A stretch of 6,263 nucleotides of DNA from Pseudomonadota bacterium (GCA_023413605.1 JAEZPL010000628.1:1-6263); one strand, 5' to 3'; positions 1 to 5,379 are shown, numbered from the stretch's first letter. Numbers and translations are program-made. Notes: generated from the letters alone by a model not told the origin.

Positions 1-164
1 GCCCGGATGACCGCGCCGCTTTGCGCGTCCATCAGGATTTCGGCCGCGACCGGCCGCCAGGGCGCGGCCTTCTTGGCATTCGCCGCAAGCGGCGCCGAGA
101 GCGGAACAGAGGCAACGGCGAGGGAAAAGGAGAGCGCCGTCAGAGCGCGGGCGAGCGTGGGCAT
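1..164 (-). CDS. Probable D-alanyl-D-alanine carboxypeptidase (peptidase S11/PBP5-like), N-terminal part only
   Basis: Reading leftward from ATG at 164, 54 complete codons run off the window edge. Residues 1-30 form a classic Sec signal peptide: an Arg at position 6, a hydrophobic Ala/Leu/Val core, and an A-N-A end near residue 30 followed by two Lys. Residues 40-53 read AAEILMDAQSGAVI. This matches the segment opening the mature domain of S11 D-Ala-D-Ala carboxypeptidases, where an Ala-rich strand is followed by hydrophobic-D-A-x-(S/T)-G-x-V. Those enzymes trim the terminal D-Ala from peptidoglycan pentapeptides in the periplasm. The catalytic SxxK, SxN and KTG motifs lie beyond the window, so the family call rests on this short stretch. 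The Shine-Dalgarno before this ATG is weak, but the signal peptide begins exactly here. The gene diverges from proV. Another exported serine hydrolase remains possible. Confidence 0.65.
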   Translation of the reverse strand, partial: MPTLARALTALSFSLAVASVPLSAPLAANAKKAAPWRPVAAEILMDAQSGAVIR

Positions 165-193
165 CGTCAGTGTCCGGCGGTTGGCAACACCTG

Positions 194-230
194 CTTATAG
201 CGCATATTTCGTTAAACCTTTGTTCACCAA
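194..230 (-). promoter_or_regulatory. Weak candidate promoter for the leftward carboxypeptidase gene
   Basis: On the minus strand a TATAAG hexamer (199-194) lies about 30 nt upstream of the ATG at 164. A TTGGTG hexamer (230-225) lies further upstream, but the gap between them (25 nt) is too long for a standard sigma-70 pair. The hexamer at the correct 17-nt spacing, CAAAGG, is a poor -35. The region is AT-rich and well placed, but the match is only partial. Confidence 0.22.
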
Positions 231-348
231 TGAAGCAAAAAGGGGAAAAATCTTGCGGGTGACCCCATTGGAGGGGCGCAGGAACATAGGGCGATTAAAG
301 GTATATATTCATATTTCTGGGCGGCAAAACGTCATAGGCATCACGGAC

Positions 349-365
349 ATACCACTTCGTGGCAT
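349..365. repeat. Small inverted repeat, possible operator
   Basis: The core is CCAC-TTC-GTGG at 352-362. It is flanked by AT at 349-350 and 364-365, one mismatched base outside the core on each side, giving a 17-bp dyad of the form AT-n-CCAC-nnn-GTGG-n-AT. It sits in the AT-rich part of the divergent intergenic region, about 140 bp upstream of the candidate proV promoter. Size and symmetry would fit a dimeric repressor or activator site, but no specific regulator is recognised and chance is possible. Confidence 0.3.
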
Positions 366-505
366 AAAAAGGCTTCAAATCTCGTCTGGACTTTGTTAGC
401 GTCCGATCAGCTTCGGGCAGTGAACGCCCTTCTTCGTGCGCAAACAACGTGCTTCTATCCGCACAAAACTGCGCGCAGCGCTGAAATACTTGCGAGGTGC
501 ATGCA

Positions 506-514
506 TGCTATAGT
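506..514 (+). promoter_or_regulatory. Candidate extended -10 promoter for the proVWX operon
   Basis: TGCTATAGT at 506-514 matches the extended -10 pattern TGn-TATAnT with one difference. No good -35 is seen at normal spacing (ATACTT at 486-491), which is typical of extended -10 promoters. It overlaps the right end of a perfect 10-bp palindrome (GCATGCATGC, 499-508), so a bound regulator could block it. Transcription would start near 520 and leave a leader of roughly 270 nt before proV. This is the best promoter-like match in the AT-rich region, but it is only a motif prediction. Confidence 0.4.
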
Positions 515-599
515 GGTTTTCGTATTTTCATCGTTGCAGAAATAGCCTTCATCACACAAAGCGGCCTATTTTATTTTGGTCGCCAATTTGATGACATTT

Positions 600-637
600 T
601 CCCGCCACAGGCGGGAGGCAGTCGCCATGCGATTGCC
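600..637 (+). promoter_or_regulatory. Two abutting hairpins in the proV leader
   Basis: Hairpin 1 spans 600-616: TCCCGCC, loop ACA, GGCGGGA, seven perfect pairs. Hairpin 2 begins at the next base and spans 617-637: GGCAGTCGC, loop CAT, GCGATTGCC, nine pairs including one G-U wobble. With no base between them the stems could stack coaxially. A T-rich stretch precedes hairpin 1 and no T-run follows either stem, so this is not a rightward intrinsic terminator. It would lie in the 5' untranslated region if the promoter at 506-514 is right. I recognise no known riboswitch family in it; the pairing is seen, the regulatory role is inferred. Confidence 0.45.
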
Positions 638-727
638 GGCTTTCTCCGTGCGCGGACTCTTGTCCTCGCCCCGCGTGCCTTAAGTCCCGGCGCGCCCTTG
701 CTTCCAACGAAGGCTGCAACACTGGAC

Positions 728-748
728 CCGGCTCCCCAGGGAGACCGG
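728..748 (+). promoter_or_regulatory. Hairpin upstream of the proV ribosome-binding site
   Basis: CCGGCTCC at 728-735 pairs with GGAG (740-743) and CCGG (745-748) around a CCAG loop, with a single bulged A at 744, giving eight G/C-rich pairs. It ends 25 nt before the GGAGG at 774. A second CCGG at 772-775, overlapping the Shine-Dalgarno, could compete for pairing with 728-731 or 745-748. That would in principle allow structure-dependent access of ribosomes. This alternative pairing is inference. Confidence 0.35.
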
Positions 749-773
749 CGCCGCCCCCGTCTTGCCAACAACC

Positions 774-778
774 GGAGG
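774..778 (+). promoter_or_regulatory. Shine-Dalgarno fixing the proV start
   Basis: GGAGG lies 9 nt upstream of ATG 788. The reading frame is open for almost 300 nt further upstream, so this site is the main evidence that proV begins at 788 and not at an earlier codon. The resulting protein of 398 residues matches the usual ProV length of about 400. Confidence 0.8.
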
Positions 779-787
779 CATCAGCGC

Positions 788-1984
788 ATGACCGCAAAAA
801 TCGCCGTTAACGGCGTGACCAAGATTTTCGGGCGTCATCCCCGGATGGCGCTTGACCTGCTGAGCGCAGGGCTTTCCAGAGAAGAAATTTTTTCGCGGAC
901 CGGCCAGACGGTCGGCGTCCACGACGCCAGCTTCGAGATCGAGGCCGGCGAGATTTTCGTCATCATGGGGCTGTCGGGCTCCGGCAAATCCACGCTCGTC
1001 CGCCTGCTCAACCGGTTGATCGAGCCGTCGGCGGGTGAAATCCTGATCGACGGGCGCGACATCACGAAACTGTCCCGCGCCGACCTGACCGAGCTGCGGC
1101 GGCGCGACCTGGGCATGGTGTTCCAGTCCTTCGCCCTGATGCCGCACCTGCGGGTGTGGGAGAACGCCTCCTTCGGTCTGGACGTCGCCGGGGAAAGCGC
1201 CCGCGCCCGGCGCGACAAGGCGCAGGCGGCGCTGGAATCCGTGGGGCTCGGCGCCTACGCGGACCGCTGGCCGCACGAGCTGTCGGGCGGCATGCAGCAG
1301 CGCGTCGGGCTGGCCCGCGCGCTCGCCAACGAGCCGTCGGTCCTGCTGATGGACGAGGCCTTCTCGGCGCTCGACCCGCTGATCCGGGCGGAGATGCAGG
1401 ACGAGCTTCTGCGCCTCCAGGCCGAGCGGCAGCGCACCATCGTCTTCATCAGCCATGACCTGGACGAGGCGATCCGCATCGGCGACCGGCTGGCGATCAT
1501 GGAGGGCGGGCGGGTCATCCAGATCGGCCGCCCGGACGAGATTCTGAAGCAGCCGGCCAACGACTATGTCCGGTCCTTCTTCCGCAACATCGACGTCACC
1601 AAGATCCTGACCGCGGGCGACATCGCCCGGCGCGATCAGGTGACCCTGATCCGCCACACCGGCGACGGCCCCCGCGCCGCCGTGCGGCAGCTTCGCGAGC
1701 GTGACCGGGAGTTCGGCTACGTCCAGGATGGGCGCCGCCGCTTCCAGGGCGTGGTGTCGGTGGAAACCCTGCTGACCGCCATCGAGCGCAACAACGGGTC
1801 CGCCACGCTGGACCAGGCGCTGTTGCCGGAGATCGAGCCGGTGCCGGCCGACCTGCCCATGGAGGACGTGCTGCTGCGGATCGCGTCCAGCCCCTGCCCG
1901 CTGCCCGTGGTGGACGCGCGGGGCGCCTACGTCGGCGCGATTTCCAAGACCGCCTACCTGGAAACACTCGGACGGACCCGTTGA
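788..1984 (+). CDS. proV: Glycine betaine/proline betaine ABC transporter, ATP-binding subunit ProV
   Basis: This is the cytoplasmic ATPase of a type I ABC importer for quaternary amine osmolytes; it hydrolyses ATP to drive uptake through ProW. All nucleotide-binding motifs are intact in the 398-residue product: Walker A GLSGSGKST (61-69), Q-loop Gln113, signature LSGGMQQR (165-172), Walker B VLLMDE ending at catalytic Glu190, and switch His223 in ISHD. The N-terminal ~55 residues (KIFGRHP, then a helical insert before VGVHDASFEI) are typical of ProV/OpuAA and rare in other ABC ATPases. Residues ~277-398 form a degenerate CBS-domain pair, the module that senses ionic strength or cyclic di-AMP in OpuA-type transporters; which signal applies here cannot be read. 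It is the first gene of the operon and ends 2 nt before the likely ATG of proW. Choline or proline betaine could equally be the substrate. Confidence 0.95.
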   Translation: MTAKIAVNGVTKIFGRHPRMALDLLSAGLSREEIFSRTGQTVGVHDASFEIEAGEIFVIMGLSGSGKSTLVRLLNRLIEPSAGEILIDGRDITKLSRADLTELRRRDLGMVFQSFALMPHLRVWENASFGLDVAGESARARRDKAQAALESVGLGAYADRWPHELSGGMQQRVGLARALANEPSVLLMDEAFSALDPLIRAEMQDELLRLQAERQRTIVFISHDLDEAIRIGDRLAIMEGGRVIQIGRPDEILKQPANDYVRSFFRNIDVTKILTAGDIARRDQVTLIRHTGDGPRAAVRQLRERDREFGYVQDGRRRFQGVVSVETLLTAIERNNGSATLDQALLPEIEPVPADLPMEDVLLRIASSPCPLPVVDARGAYVGAISKTAYLETLGRTR

Positions 1985-1986
1985 CC

Positions 1987-2937
1987 ATGGAATTCAAGCT
2001 TCCCATCGGCACCTGGGCCGAAGCCGCCGTGACCTTCCTGATGGACCACGCGCAGTGGCTGTTCGACGCCATCGACCTCGCGGTCGGGGCCGTGGCCGAC
2101 GCGGTGCAGGTCGCGCTGACCTCGCTGCCCGGCGTGGCGCTTGCCGGCGTGATCGTGCTGATCGGCCTGTGGCGCCTCGGCTGGCGCTTCGCCCTGTTCG
2201 CCGCGCTGTCGCTGCTGGTCGTTGCCGGGCTCGGCATGTGGGAGCAGACCATCGACTCCCTGGCGCTGGTGTTGACGGCGACCACGATCGCCCTGGTGAT
2301 CGGCATTCCGCTCGGCATCTGGTCGGCGCGCAACGACCGGGTGGAAGCCGTCGTGCGCCCGGCGCTGGACCTGATGCAGACCATGCCGGCCTTCGTCTAC
2401 CTGATCCCGGCGGCGATGCTGTTCGGGCTGGGCCGCGTGCCCGGCGTGATCGCCACCATCATCTTCTCCATGCCTCCGGTGGTGCGCCTGACCAGCCTGG
2501 GCATCCGGCAGGTGCCGCACCCGCTGGTGGAAGCCGGCCTCGCCTTCGGCTGCACGCCGCGGCAGCTGCTGCTGAAGGTGCAGATGCCGAACGCCCTGCC
2601 GTCGATCATGGCCGGCATCAACCAGACCATCATGCTGTCGCTGTCGATGGTGGTGATCGCGTCGATGATCGGGGCCGGCGGCGTCGGAAACGAGGTGCTG
2701 CGCGGCATCCAGCGGCTGGACATCGCGCTGGGCGTCGAAGGCGGGCTGGCCGTGGTGATCCTGGCCATCCTGCTCGACCGCATCACGCAGAGTTTCGGAA
2801 CGCGGCGCCCTGTGGACCGGCCGGCCCTGTTCGCCAGGCCGGCCTTCCTGCGCCGCAAACCCGCCAACGCCACAAACCCGGCGGCCGAGCCCGCCCCCAC
2901 CCACAACCACACCCAGGGAGTTGCCGAAGCGGGGTGA
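1987..2937 (+). CDS. proW: Glycine betaine/proline betaine ABC transporter, permease subunit ProW
   Basis: This inner-membrane permease carries the solute delivered by the binding protein and couples to ProV. The 316-residue product has an amphipathic N-terminus and hydrophobic segments around 48-62, 68-84, 91-112, 134-148, 150-165, 214-232 and 251-264. The BPD_transp_1 coupling loop (EAA motif) is clear at about 182-205, beginning EAGLAFGCTPRQLL. The ending MIGAGGVGNEVLRGIQ (227-242) is characteristic of ProW/OpuAB. I chose ATG 1987 because GGACGGA (1970-1976) lies 10 nt upstream; an in-frame TTG at 1981 would overlap the proV stop with only 4 nt spacing. The N-terminus is much shorter than the roughly 100-residue periplasmic tail of the E. 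coli protein. The last ~45 residues are a polar Pro/Ala/Arg tail containing THNH. Translation is probably coupled to proV. Confidence 0.94.
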   Translation: MEFKLPIGTWAEAAVTFLMDHAQWLFDAIDLAVGAVADAVQVALTSLPGVALAGVIVLIGLWRLGWRFALFAALSLLVVAGLGMWEQTIDSLALVLTATTIALVIGIPLGIWSARNDRVEAVVRPALDLMQTMPAFVYLIPAAMLFGLGRVPGVIATIIFSMPPVVRLTSLGIRQVPHPLVEAGLAFGCTPRQLLLKVQMPNALPSIMAGINQTIMLSLSMVVIASMIGAGGVGNEVLRGIQRLDIALGVEGGLAVVILAILLDRITQSFGTRRPVDRPALFARPAFLRRKPANATNPAAEPAPTHNHTQGVAEAG

Positions 2938-2981
2938 ACCCGGTGATCCGCAACTGAACAAAAAAGCAAAAGGAATTCGCG

Positions 2982-3878
2982 ATGAGACGTACGTTTTTGA
3001 AGATGTTGGCCGTGGGTGTCGCCGTGGTCGTCGGCTCCACCGCGCTGGTGTCCACCGCCCTGGCGGCCGAGGACAAGACGCCGGTCCGCATCGGCTGGAC
3101 CGCCTGGGCCGACGCCGAAGCGGTCACCAAGCTCGCCAAACGCCTCATCGAGGAACGGCTCAACCAGCCCGTGGAACTGGTTCTGGCCGACATCGGCCTT
3201 CAGTACCAGGGCCTTTCCAAGGGCGACCTGGACTTCATGATGATGTCCTGGCTGCCGACCACCCATGCGTCCTACATGGAGAAGGTCGGCGACAAGGTGG
3301 TGCCGCTGGGCATGCTCTACACCCGCGCCCGGCTGGGCTGGGCGGTGCCCGACTATGTTCCGGTCGATCAGGTCCGCACCATCGCCGATCTGGCGAAGCC
3401 GGAGGTGCAGAAGAAGCTGCGCGGCCAGATCCAGGGCATCGACCCCGGCGCCGGCCTGATGCAGGCGTCGGAAAAGGCGATGAAGGACTACGGCCTGAAG
3501 GACTACGATCTGGTCTCGTCGAGCGGGGCCGCCATGACAGCGGCGCTCGGCCGCGCGGTGAAGCGCGACGACTGGGTCGTCGTGACGGCCTGGAGCCCGC
3601 ACTGGATGTTCGCCAAATGGAAGCTGCGCTACCTGGAGGACCCGAAGGGCTCGCTGGGTGGGTTGGAGCGCGTCCACGTCATGGCGCGCAAGAACTTCTA
3701 CCAGGACCACCCGGAAGTCGCGGAGTTTCTGACCCGCATGTATCTGCCCCTGGAGGATCTGGAAAAGATCATGCTGGAGGCCGACGGCAGTTCCTTCGAT
3801 CAGGCGATCGACAACTACATCGCCAACAACAAGGACCGCGTGGACTATTGGGTCACCGGCAACATGCCGGCTTCGTGA
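2982..3878 (+). CDS. proX: Glycine betaine/choline-class substrate-binding protein ProX (OpuAC family)
   Basis: This periplasmic receptor binds a quaternary amine and presents it to ProW. The 298-residue product starts with a Sec signal peptide (MRRTFLK, hydrophobic core, cleavage likely after ALA at residue 28). It has no lipobox Cys, so it should be soluble. The mature part is a single OpuAC domain: IGWTAWADAEAV (37-48), a region rich in Met ending SWLP (89-92), YTRARLGWAVPDY (113-125), and the hallmark WSPHWMF (204-210) followed by KLRYLEDP. Trp39, Trp42, Trp90, Trp120, Trp204 and Trp208 are candidates for the aromatic cage that holds the trimethylammonium head group. AAGGA at 2970-2974 sits 7 nt before ATG 2982. 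The gene starts 44 nt after proW and is followed by a strong terminator, so it closes the operon. The exact ligand is not decided by the sequence. Confidence 0.94.
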   Translation: MRRTFLKMLAVGVAVVVGSTALVSTALAAEDKTPVRIGWTAWADAEAVTKLAKRLIEERLNQPVELVLADIGLQYQGLSKGDLDFMMMSWLPTTHASYMEKVGDKVVPLGMLYTRARLGWAVPDYVPVDQVRTIADLAKPEVQKKLRGQIQGIDPGAGLMQASEKAMKDYGLKDYDLVSSSGAAMTAALGRAVKRDDWVVVTAWSPHWMFAKWKLRYLEDPKGSLGGLERVHVMARKNFYQDHPEVAEFLTRMYLPLEDLEKIMLEADGSSFDQAIDNYIANNKDRVDYWVTGNMPAS

Positions 3879-3914
3879 CCGGCCCGTTGCGGTCATAGCC
3901 CTGGTGCTATCAGG

Positions 3915-3947
3915 CAGCCCGGCGGGATCCTCCCGCCGGGCTGTTTT
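3915..3947 (+). terminator. Strong intrinsic terminator of the proVWX operon
   Basis: A perfect 13-bp G/C-rich stem (3915-3927 with 3931-3943, starting CAGCCCGGC) closes on a 3-nt loop and is followed directly by TTTT (3944-3947). It lies 36 nt after the proX stop. A weaker hairpin, ATAGC/GCTAT at 3895-3910, precedes it. The structure should end nearly all operon transcripts and separate the small downstream gene from them. Confidence 0.92.
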
Positions 3948-3948
3948 C

Positions 3949-3960
3949 CATTCCGGAATG
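3949..3960. repeat. Perfect 12-bp palindrome after the terminator
   Basis: CATTCCGGAATG is fully self-complementary. It begins one base after the T-run of the proX terminator and lies about 50 bp before the start of the small membrane-protein gene, a position where an operator could sit. No regulator with this site is recognised. Confidence 0.3.
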
Positions 3961-4009
3961 ATTACATCGGGGTGATGACGTCCGGACGGGAAAGGCTTTG
4001 GAAGACCCG

Positions 4010-4216
4010 ATGCGCTTTGTGCTTTACCTCGCGACCGGCATTTCGGCGCTCAACACGGTGCTTCTGCTGCTGGCCTATCTCTGGGACAGCTCCGTGCTGC
4101 TGTTCGGCGGGGCCAACGGGTACGGGCTGCGCCCGGACGGCGTGTCCTTCACGCTGTCGCTCGCCACGACCCTGCTGCTCGCCTGGTACGTCTACACAAG
4201 GCGCCGGCCGAAGTGA
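4010..4216 (+). CDS. Small two-helix membrane protein of unknown function
   Basis: I do not recognise this 68-residue protein. It has two hydrophobic helices, about residues 3-25 and 46-62. They are joined by a loop containing FGGANGYGLRPDG, and a basic tail RRRPK follows the second helix. The positive-inside rule suggests both ends are cytoplasmic. Codons are strongly G/C at third positions, like the neighbouring genes, which supports real coding. I chose ATG 4010, with GGAAGA (4000-4005) 4 nt upstream; an alternative in-frame TTG at 3998 would add four residues. It is cut off from proX by the strong terminator, so it needs its own promoter, for which I see no convincing -35/-10. It converges on the FUSC gene with a 16-bp gap. 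Small size leaves some doubt that it is expressed. Confidence 0.6.
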   Translation: MRFVLYLATGISALNTVLLLLAYLWDSSVLLFGGANGYGLRPDGVSFTLSLATTLLLAWYVYTRRRPK

Positions 4217-4232
4217 CCGTTTGGGGCCGGAT

Positions 4233-5309
4233 TTACCGGCGCGCCTCGAATTCGCCGGCCCGCTCGACCAGATCGTCGAGGTTGCGGCGGAACTGCTCCA
4301 GGACGAAGCCGGTGCCGAAAAGGCGCCAGAGCGTGTCGGTGGACATGTGACTCGTCTGGTGCGACCGCCGAATTTCGTCGATGGTGGCCTTGTAGTCGCT
4401 GACGGCGTCCGCCATGGCGCTGGTGGAATCGGGCGCCTGGCCGGAGGACAAGGAATCCGCAAGCCTCCGCAGGATCGACGCACCGGTGCGGGCGACCGAC
4501 ATCCAGGATGACGCAGCCGGCCCTTGCAGCACCTCGTGCCCCGACACCTCCACCGCGCTGCGCAGCATGGACACGTCGTTGCGCAGGCGAAGCAGCGTGC
4601 GCAGCATGGGTTCCGGGTCCGGCATGTCCGTCAGGCCGCTCCGGCGCTCGCGGGCGGCCGCGCCAAGCAGCGCTTCCATCTGGCCGAGCATCTGGTGCCT
4701 CCGCGTCTCCAACGCGGTCAGCCGGGCCTGCGCCTGCTCGGCGGGAAGCGTCAGGGCCTCCAACTGCTCGGCCAGAAGCCGGGCCATCGCCACCGCCGTT
4801 TCCAGAACCCCCCGAGACGCCCGCGCCGGAAGGACCAGCACGGACACCACAACCCCGACGGCGCAGCCGAGCCCGACCTCGATCACGCGGTCCATCGCGA
4901 AGCTCAGCGCCCCGAGGGCGGATCCGGCGAGCAGCACGATGATGCCGGTGATCGGCGCGGCACGGAATCCGGGGGAGATGGCCGCCATGTAGGACAGCGG
5001 CACCATGGCCAGCACCAGCACGACAGCCTTCGTCAGTTCGTTTGTGTGCGGTATGGTGAAGGCGATGGCGATGCCGTAGATGGCGCCCAGCAGGGAACCG
5101 GCGAAGTAGTCCAGCGCGGCCTTGAGCGACCCGCCGACGTTGCTCTGGGTGACGATCAGCGCCGTGATGACGGCCCAGATGCTTTCCGATTGCCCCATCG
5201 CTTCCGCCAGGATGAAGGCGGCGAGGCCGGATACGGTCATCCGCAGGGCGTGCACCAGCTTGGCCCGATTCCGGGCGAACCATGCAAATTCCAAACGGGG
5301 CAATTCCAA
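4233..5309 (-). CDS. FUSC-family (aromatic acid exporter-like) inner-membrane protein, half-size
   Basis: The 358-residue product has one block of about six hydrophobic segments (roughly 25-39, 43-58, 67-85, 94-111, 117-136, 141-161) followed by a long, largely helical soluble region (163-358). This is the architecture of a single FUSC/ArAE module; larger family members of 650-750 residues carry two such halves. The segment IWAVITALIVTQSNVGGSL (44-62) between helices 1 and 3 is the recognisable family signature. Members of the family are linked to export of fusaric acid, hydroxybenzoates and other aromatic acids, but the substrate here is unknown. The product probably works as an oligomer. 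No obvious membrane-fusion partner gene is adjacent in the window. The start is TTG at 5309, placed 6 nt after AGGAGG; the first downstream ATG would be codon 24, removing the polar leader. It lies 70 nt downstream of the flippase gene on the same strand and may be co-transcribed. Confidence 0.85.
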   Translation of the reverse strand: MELPRLEFAWFARNRAKLVHALRMTVSGLAAFILAEAMGQSESIWAVITALIVTQSNVGGSLKAALDYFAGSLLGAIYGIAIAFTIPHTNELTKAVVLVLAMVPLSYMAAISPGFRAAPITGIIVLLAGSALGALSFAMDRVIEVGLGCAVGVVVSVLVLPARASRGVLETAVAMARLLAEQLEALTLPAEQAQARLTALETRRHQMLGQMEALLGAAARERRSGLTDMPDPEPMLRTLLRLRNDVSMLRSAVEVSGHEVLQGPAASSWMSVARTGASILRRLADSLSSGQAPDSTSAMADAVSDYKATIDEIRRSHQTSHMSTDTLWRLFGTGFVLEQFRRNLDDLVERAGEFEARR

Positions 5310-5312
5310 GCG

Positions 5313-5321
5313 CCACCTCCT
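5313..5321 (-). promoter_or_regulatory. Near-perfect Shine-Dalgarno supporting a TTG start for the FUSC gene
   Basis: Read leftward, AGGAGGTGG runs from 5321 to 5313, close to a full match to the 16S rRNA anti-Shine-Dalgarno. With AGGAGG ending at 5316, the TTG at 5309 has ideal spacing of 6 nt; a second in-frame TTG at 5303 would have 12 nt. No ATG start lies near, so a TTG initiation codon is well supported. Confidence 0.8.
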
Positions 5322-5338
5322 GGTCGTGAAGCGGTGGG

Positions 5339-5360
5339 AGTCGTCTTGGGCTAGTCGTCT
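5339..5360. repeat. Short direct repeat in the flippase-FUSC gap
   Basis: AGTCGTCT occurs at 5339-5346 and again at 5353-5360, 14 bp apart start to start, and each copy is followed by a TGGGCT- or GGGCTT-like sequence. It sits in the 70-bp gap upstream of the FUSC Shine-Dalgarno. It could be a tandem regulator site or a small slippage duplication; no promoter is obvious beside it. Confidence 0.3.
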
Positions 5361-5379
5361 GGGCTTGGGCGTTCCGTCC

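Larger units (their letters stand above)
165..787. other. 623-bp divergent intergenic region, AT-rich left part and GC-rich structured right part
   Basis: No convincing gene is seen here. From about 180 to 600 the sequence is much richer in A and T than the surrounding genes, with runs such as GTATATATTC at 301-310. It holds several small dyads and a candidate promoter. From 600 to 787 it becomes GC-rich and contains hairpins at 600-616, 617-637 and 728-748, then the proV Shine-Dalgarno. The frame of proV stays open upstream to about 497. The translation there is Arg/Pro-rich or irregular and resembles no family, and the strong ribosome-binding site lies at 774-778, so I treat it as untranslated leader. 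An unannotated small RNA or short peptide cannot be excluded from sequence alone. Confidence 0.7.

Noticed and set aside
263..270. Heat-shock sigma-32 type -10 (CCCCATTG)
   Set aside because: No matching CTTGAA-type -35 occurs at the correct distance, so it is most likely chance.
7..399. Rightward open frame of 130 codons
   Set aside because: It overlaps the signal-peptide gene antisense, then continues through AT-rich non-coding DNA with no recognisable protein features and no good ribosome-binding site.
497..787. N-terminal extension of ProV in the same open frame
   Set aside because: The translation resembles no protein family, a good Shine-Dalgarno lies directly before ATG 788, and the 398-residue product already matches the normal ProV length. 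High GC explains the lack of stops in the right half.
600..787. Guanidine (ykkC-type), glycine or SAM riboswitch in the proV leader
   Set aside because: The conserved sequence blocks I know for these classes are not present. The leader remains structured but unassigned.
680..3896. Long leftward open frames antisense to proV, proW and proX (up to about 500 codons)
   Set aside because: They are shadows caused by high GC third positions; the translations are Arg/His/Gln/Gly-rich, without domains, and lie opposite clearly recognised genes.
4226..4240. Bidirectional terminator between the small gene and the FUSC gene (GCCGG-ATTTA-CCGGC)
   Set aside because: The stem has only five pairs and neither side is followed by a T-run; it also overlaps the FUSC stop codon.
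4192..5316. Alternative leftward frame over the FUSC gene
   Set aside because: It gives an Arg/Gly/Ala-rich translation without hydrophobic segments; the 4233-5309 frame shows the family signature and uses the strong Shine-Dalgarno.
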